DNA from: Rhodoferax sp. WC2427
GTDB taxonomy: Bacteria; Pseudomonadota; Gammaproteobacteria; Burkholderiales; Burkholderiaceae_C
Length of the DNA: 64,000 nucleotides
Direction: 5' to 3'
Assembly: GCF_040822085.1 (NCBI RefSeq)
Contig: NZ_CP162006.1
Coordinates: 4,588,001-4,652,000, forward strand
Program-made: the position numbers and the translations under genes
Part shown: positions 61,125-64,000 of the stretch, one piece after another
Layout of the letters: each line of letters starts with the position of its first letter
Numbering within the stretch: position 1 is the first letter of the stretch
The notes under the pieces: model-generated
The model's input: the letters and a program-made list of their open reading frames with translations, nothing else
The model's database searches: none
Told to the model about the DNA's origin: nothing

Positions 61125-61228
61125 GGGTTTGCGACGTCGGAACACGTCGGCCAGCTGCGGCAAGAGATCCATCGCCCCGCAATGGATAGTGGCGGTGCCA
61201 GCGCAGTTGCCGCCGGAATCGCAAACCC
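61125..61228. repeat. Inverted-repeat-bounded element after the Bug gene
   Basis: GGGTTTGCGA (61125-61134) and TCGCAAACCC (61219-61228) are exact inverted repeats enclosing 84 bases that have internal complementarity. The element begins immediately after the Bug stop codon. It could be a small non-autonomous insertion or a structured 3' region. Confidence 0.5.
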
Positions 61229-61229
61229 A

Positions 61230-61299
61230 GTTGCTATCGCAATAAGAGCTGCCAGCGCAGGTACCATCTGCGCTGGCAGCTCTTTTTTTTTAAACCTTG
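61230..61299 (+). repeat. Palindromic repeat, copy 16
   Basis: Forward copy: GTTGCTATCGCAATAAGAGC, TGCCAGCGCA and mirror, then a T-run. It contains the terminator listed separately. Confidence 0.75.
61245..61291 (+). terminator. Strong rho-independent terminator within repeat copy 16
   Basis: A perfect 15-base-pair stem (AGAGCTGCCAGCGCA / TGCGCTGGCAGCTCT, 9-base loop) followed by eight or nine T residues. It should end the uraD-Bug transcript. Confidence 0.88.
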
Positions 61300-61314
61300 G
61301 ATATAGCTCCCGCC

Positions 61315-61638
61315 ATGCCCCGCGTACTCTTCATCTGCAGCCGCAATAGATTGCGCAGCCCCACGGCGGAGCAATTTTTCTCCACCGTACCGGGCGTAGA
61401 AACCGACTCCGCCGGCCTGGCGCCCGACGCCGAATGCCCGCTGAGCGCGGACCAGGTCGAGTGGGCTGACATCATCTTTGTGATGGAGAAACGGCACCGC
61501 ACGCAGCTGACCCAGCGGTTCAAGCGGCACCTATCCGGGAAGAAAGTGGTGTGCCTGGATATACCGGACAACTACCAGTTCATGCAGTCGGAGCTCGTGG
61601 CGTTGTTGGGGAAGCGGGTGGCGGGGCATTTGGGGTAG
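61315..61638 (+). CDS. Small low-molecular-weight phosphatase-like protein
   Basis: 107 residues. The N-terminal loop FICSRNRLRSPTAE has the CX5R phosphatase signature (C8 to R14) followed by serine, and a DIPDNYQF segment near 82 resembles the general-acid aspartate region. It is shorter than classical low-molecular-weight protein tyrosine phosphatases (about 150 residues) and belongs to a compact group annotated as predicted tyrosine phosphatases. Activity is likely but unproven. It stands alone behind a strong terminator. Confidence 0.8.
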   Translation: MPRVLFICSRNRLRSPTAEQFFSTVPGVETDSAGLAPDAECPLSADQVEWADIIFVMEKRHRTQLTQRFKRHLSGKKVVCLDIPDNYQFMQSELVALLGKRVAGHLG

Positions 61639-61967
61639 GGACATTTGCAATGCCGAAACCTGGAACCAGCCACTCCACCGACAGTACCCACGGATGCCCA
61701 CGGATGCCCACAGCCCCAGATTGCTATTGGAGAAGTTGACACGGTTCAGCAGCACCTGGGTCGTGGCCGCTACCCGCAGCCGCTACTTCGTCCCTGGCGA
61801 GTGGGCAGGGCATATCGTCAGCACTCGTGTCTACCGCGAACATGTGGATGCAGCGGACGCCGTGTAGGCCACCAGCAGCCACCCCGCACAATGCACAAGC
61901 TGCCGTATTTTTGTCATCGACCCATCCGGTGTTGTACGGCGCAAAGGTGAAGACAGCGAAAGCCCCC
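61639..61967. other. Gap with possible gene remnant
   Basis: No convincing intact gene. A tandem 10-base repeat CCCACGGATG lies at 61687-61711. A 57-codon frame at 61694-61867 ends RYFVPGEWAGHIVSTRVYRE plus a short acidic tail, which reads like a piece of a protein but matches nothing I recognise. The G+C content drops from here to the right edge. Confidence 0.35.
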
Positions 61968-62897
61968 TTATCGAACCAGAGGCAGCTCATGGTGGGCGTT
62001 GAGTGCAGGAACCTTTGAAAACGCTTCGGCGATGAAATCCATGAATACGATGGCCCGCTTCGGAAGAAGTCTGTTCGCAACGTAAATGACTTGAATGGGA
62101 ACAGGCGGGGCGGCGTATTCCGTCAGTAACAACTGCAAATTACCGTTTTTCAGCCCTTCCTCGTACAGCCATTCCGGCCCATGCCCGATCCCTAGCCCTG
62201 CATTGACAGATTCGCGGATGGCTTCAGGTGAGTTGACGCGAAGCCTGCCAGAGACGGGAACTTCGGTATCCCGGAAACGCCATGTGGCACCGGACGACAG
62301 CAAGGTGTACACCACGCAATCGTGCCCGCGTAGATCATCGGGAGTACCGGGGACTCCGCGTTGAGCCAGATATCCCTTGCTGGCAACGCACACGCGTCCG
62401 AACAAGCCTATCCGCCGCGCGCGCAGTGCGCTGTCTTCCAAATGCCCGATCCGAATCGCCAGTTCAGCCCTCTCATCGACCAGATTCACATAGCGGTCAT
62501 TGATCTGGAGATCCAACTCCAACCCTGGATAGCGTTCCAGGAAGGTGGGCACATGGGGCAACACGAATGTGTGGGCCAGCGCCGTCGGACAAGCGACGCG
62601 TAGCAATCCGGAGGGGTTGACGTTCTCCCTGAATGACGACTCTGATTCGTCCACGGCGTCAAGAATTCGCCGTGCTTCCGCGTAGTAGCGTTCCCCCTCG
62701 GGCGTGAGGGCAAGCTTGCGCGTTGACCGGTGCAGCAGCCGCGTTTGCAGATGATCTTCCAGTGCCGCCACATAGCGGCTGACGTTTGGCTGTCCTAGCC
62801 CCAGGTCGCGGCCCGCAGCGGAGAAACTGCCTGTCTCAACGGCACGAGCGAAGCATGTCATCCACAAAAAACGGTCCACGCGAAATCCTTGATTCAT
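61968..62897 (-). CDS. LysR-family regulator divergent from a short-chain dehydrogenase
   Basis: 309 residues. Helix-turn-helix at about 8-66 (MTCFARAVETGSFSAAGRDL, then LGQPNVSRYVAALEDHLQTR), typical of the LysR group that controls neighbouring oxidoreductases (CrgA/AaeR style). The effector domain begins near 95 with SGLLRVACPTALAHTFVLP. Codon use is less G+C-biased than the rest of the window, hinting at a different origin. An inverted repeat TTCATGC/GCATGAA overlaps its start codon, suggesting autoregulation. Confidence 0.92.
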   Translation of the reverse strand: MNQGFRVDRFLWMTCFARAVETGSFSAAGRDLGLGQPNVSRYVAALEDHLQTRLLHRSTRKLALTPEGERYYAEARRILDAVDESESSFRENVNPSGLLRVACPTALAHTFVLPHVPTFLERYPGLELDLQINDRYVNLVDERAELAIRIGHLEDSALRARRIGLFGRVCVASKGYLAQRGVPGTPDDLRGHDCVVYTLLSSGATWRFRDTEVPVSGRLRVNSPEAIRESVNAGLGIGHGPEWLYEEGLKNGNLQLLLTEYAAPPVPIQVIYVANRLLPKRAIVFMDFIAEAFSKVPALNAHHELPLVR

Positions 62898-62913
62898 GCA
62901 ATTGAAGCATGAA
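62893..62913. promoter_or_regulatory. LysR-box candidate overlapping the LysR start
   Basis: TTCATGC-N7-GCATGAA. A related TTCAATGCATGAATGCAT stretch lies at 62942-62959 within the same AT-rich divergent gap, so two binding positions are likely. Confidence 0.5.
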
Positions 62914-62975
62914 ATATATTCAAATATACGATCTTATCCAATTCAATGCATGAATGCATAGTTCTCCCCACGGCA

Positions 62976-62997
62976 GGTCAGCCAAGGTTGGCTGACC
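62976..62997. promoter_or_regulatory. Perfect palindrome before the dehydrogenase gene
   Basis: GGTCAGCCAA-GG-TTGGCTGACC, ten complementary bases on each side, 25 bases before the start codon. It could be an operator or a 5' leader hairpin close to the ribosome binding site. Confidence 0.6.
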
Positions 62998-63022
62998 ATA
63001 AATAACCTACAGGAAAACTTTC

Positions 63023-63775
63023 ATGTCCCGATTGCAAGGCAAACGTACTCTCATCACCGGCGGCACCAGCGGCATTGGCCTGGAAACGGCCAAGCAGTTC
63101 CTCGCCGAAGGCGCACGCGTCATCGTCACCGGTGTCAACCCGGACTCCATCGCAAAGGCCCAGGCAGAACTGGGTAGCGAGGTTCTGGTACTGCGTGCCG
63201 ACTCAGCCAGTGTGGCCGCGCAGAAGACGTTGGCGCAAGCCGTCCAGGCGCACTATGGCCAGCTCGACATCGCCTTTCTCAACGCCGGCGTCTCCGTCTG
63301 GTTGCCAATCGAAGCGTGGACGGAAGAAATGTTCGATCGCTCGTTCGACATCAACGTCAAGGGGCCTTACTTCCTGATCCAAGCACTGTTGCCTGTTTTC
63401 GCAAACCCCGCATCGGTGGTGCTCAATACGTCGGTCAGCGCGCACATTGGCGCGGCGCATTCATCGGTCTATGCCGCAACCAAGGCTGCATTTCTGAACA
63501 TGTCGAAGACGCTTTCGGGTGAATTGCTAGCGCGTGGCATTCGCGTCAACGCCGTCAGTCCTGGCCCGGTTGAAACGCCGCTGTACGACAAGATGGGCAT
63601 TCCTGAGGCCTATCGCGATCAGCTCAACAAGGACATTGCCGCAAGCATTCCGTTTGGTCGCTTCGGCACGCCTGAGGAAGTAGCCAAGGCGGTGCTGTAT
63701 CTGGCTTGCGACGAGTCCCGATGGACTGTGGGCTCTGAAATCATCGTTGACGGTGGTCGCACTCTTAACGGCTGA
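63023..63775 (+). CDS. Short-chain dehydrogenase/reductase
   Basis: 250 residues, classical SDR. Cofactor motif TLITGGTSGIGLETAKQF, structural NAG at 87-89, N111, and the catalytic Y150-x3-K154 (SVYAATKAA) with serine at 137 or 139. The C-terminal PGPVETPLYDKMG and VDGGRTLNG are standard. An acidic or basic cofactor selector after strand 2 is not obvious (VTGVNPDS), so NAD versus NADP preference is open. It is divergent from a LysR regulator and upstream of a glutathione S-transferase start. Confidence 0.92.
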   Translation: MSRLQGKRTLITGGTSGIGLETAKQFLAEGARVIVTGVNPDSIAKAQAELGSEVLVLRADSASVAAQKTLAQAVQAHYGQLDIAFLNAGVSVWLPIEAWTEEMFDRSFDINVKGPYFLIQALLPVFANPASVVLNTSVSAHIGAAHSSVYAATKAAFLNMSKTLSGELLARGIRVNAVSPGPVETPLYDKMGIPEAYRDQLNKDIAASIPFGRFGTPEEVAKAVLYLACDESRWTVGSEIIVDGGRTLNG

Positions 63776-63891
63776 TTGCCGACGACATCTAAAGGACCAC
63801 ACCCATGCCGACTCTTTCTGCCAGCCTTTGAGCTATCACCCTCGGCCGGATTTCTCGAAGCCACACGGGTAAATCAGCCGCGATGCGCCCG

Positions 63892-63907
63892 CCCCACATG
63901 CGTGGGG
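63892..63907 (+). terminator. Hairpin between the dehydrogenase and glutathione S-transferase genes
   Basis: CCCCAC-ATGC-GTGGGG with a short stem and a mildly T-rich sequence after it. It may be a weak terminator or mRNA processing site. Confidence 0.4.
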
Positions 63908-63934
63908 GGCTTCTTATTTACAAGGAGCATTCCT

Positions 63935-64000
63935 ATGCCACAAACGCAATTGACACTCATCAGCCACCCTCTATGCCCGTTCGTTCAACGGGCGGCTATC
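63935..64000 (+). CDS. Glutathione S-transferase, N-terminal part (partial)
   Basis: The first 22 residues before the right edge read TLISHPLCPFVQRAAI after the start, a thioredoxin-like strand and CPFVQR active-site helix typical of omega/zeta-like bacterial glutathione S-transferases. AAGGAG lies eight bases before the ATG. The remainder is outside the window. Confidence 0.75.
   Translation, partial: MPQTQLTLISHPLCPFVQRAAI

Noticed and set aside
61724..62080. 118-codon minus-strand frame
   Set aside because: Cysteine-rich and without family resemblance, it overlaps the LysR 3' end; coding bias is not convincing.
63805..63831. Eight-codon ORF with a ribosome binding site (MPTLSASL)
   Set aside because: Too short to support; it might be a leader peptide or the start of a decayed gene, but nothing else in the sequence supports either.
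1..64000. CRISPR arrays, tRNA or rRNA genes, transposases and integrases
   Set aside because: None seen: the only repeats found are dispersed palindromes or inverted repeats, without regular spacers, and no reading frame resembles a recombinase.

Overview
The window looks like chromosomal DNA of a high-G+C betaproteobacterium of the family Comamonadaceae (Rhodoferax/Acidovorax-like). This is inferred from codon use dominated by G/C third positions, two Bug-type (TctC) substrate-binding proteins, and at least 16 copies of a short palindromic repeat (TGCTAT ... AGCGCT-N7-AGCGCT ... GGCCTTTTT) that I associate with this family. I see no rRNA, tRNA, CRISPR array, transposase or phage gene. The species is not determinable from the sequence alone.

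Layout. 0-6.4 kb: tail of a possible hydrolase, an HDOD/GAF signalling protein with a degenerate kinase-like N-terminus, a secreted protein, a Stealth-type sugar-phosphate transferase, the stress kinase SrkA with a small coupled ORF, and the ohrR-ohr peroxide-defence operon with its operator. 6.4-20.7 kb: metabolic and housekeeping genes (3-hydroxyacyl-CoA dehydrogenase, GMC oxidoreductase, MATE exporter, purT, an MscS channel, chalcone-isomerase-like protein, DeoR regulator divergent from a NUDIX hydrolase, diguanylate cyclase, gor-amn, FKBP isomerase, proC). 20.8-26.8 kb: glutathione-independent formaldehyde dehydrogenase, then a complete macA-macB-outer membrane factor operon. 26.9-29.6 kb: an AtuA-family pair with a Bug binding protein.

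29.7-39.3 kb: a catabolic locus. A seven-gene minus-strand operon (enolase-superfamily acid dehydratase, peptide-type ABC transporter of five genes, exported amidohydrolase/lactonase) is divergent from a FadR-type GntR regulator, and a porin follows. Palindromes centred on CGTCAGACG lie in both control regions and suggest one small regulon for an undetermined acid or lactone substrate. 39.3-51 kb: MltA, a 46-residue membrane protein whose start codon overlaps the mltA start, an overlapping four-gene operon (yhdP - carbon-nitrogen hydrolase - sensor kinase - response regulator), and glnE. 51.3-57.1 kb: a second tripartite efflux system (outer membrane factor, adaptor, RND pump). 57.3-61.6 kb: homocysteine S-methyltransferase family protein, LysR regulator divergent from uraD and a Bug protein, and a small phosphatase-like protein. 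61.6-64 kb: lower G+C, with a LysR/short-chain dehydrogenase divergent pair and the start of a glutathione S-transferase.

The least expected signal is what the palindromic repeat does to genes. Most copies sit between genes, some as terminators. Others have become coding sequence in frame: one supplies nearly the whole signal peptide of the RND adaptor, one inserts about 24 residues into SrkA, one lies inside an outer membrane factor, and several supply C-termini and stop codons.
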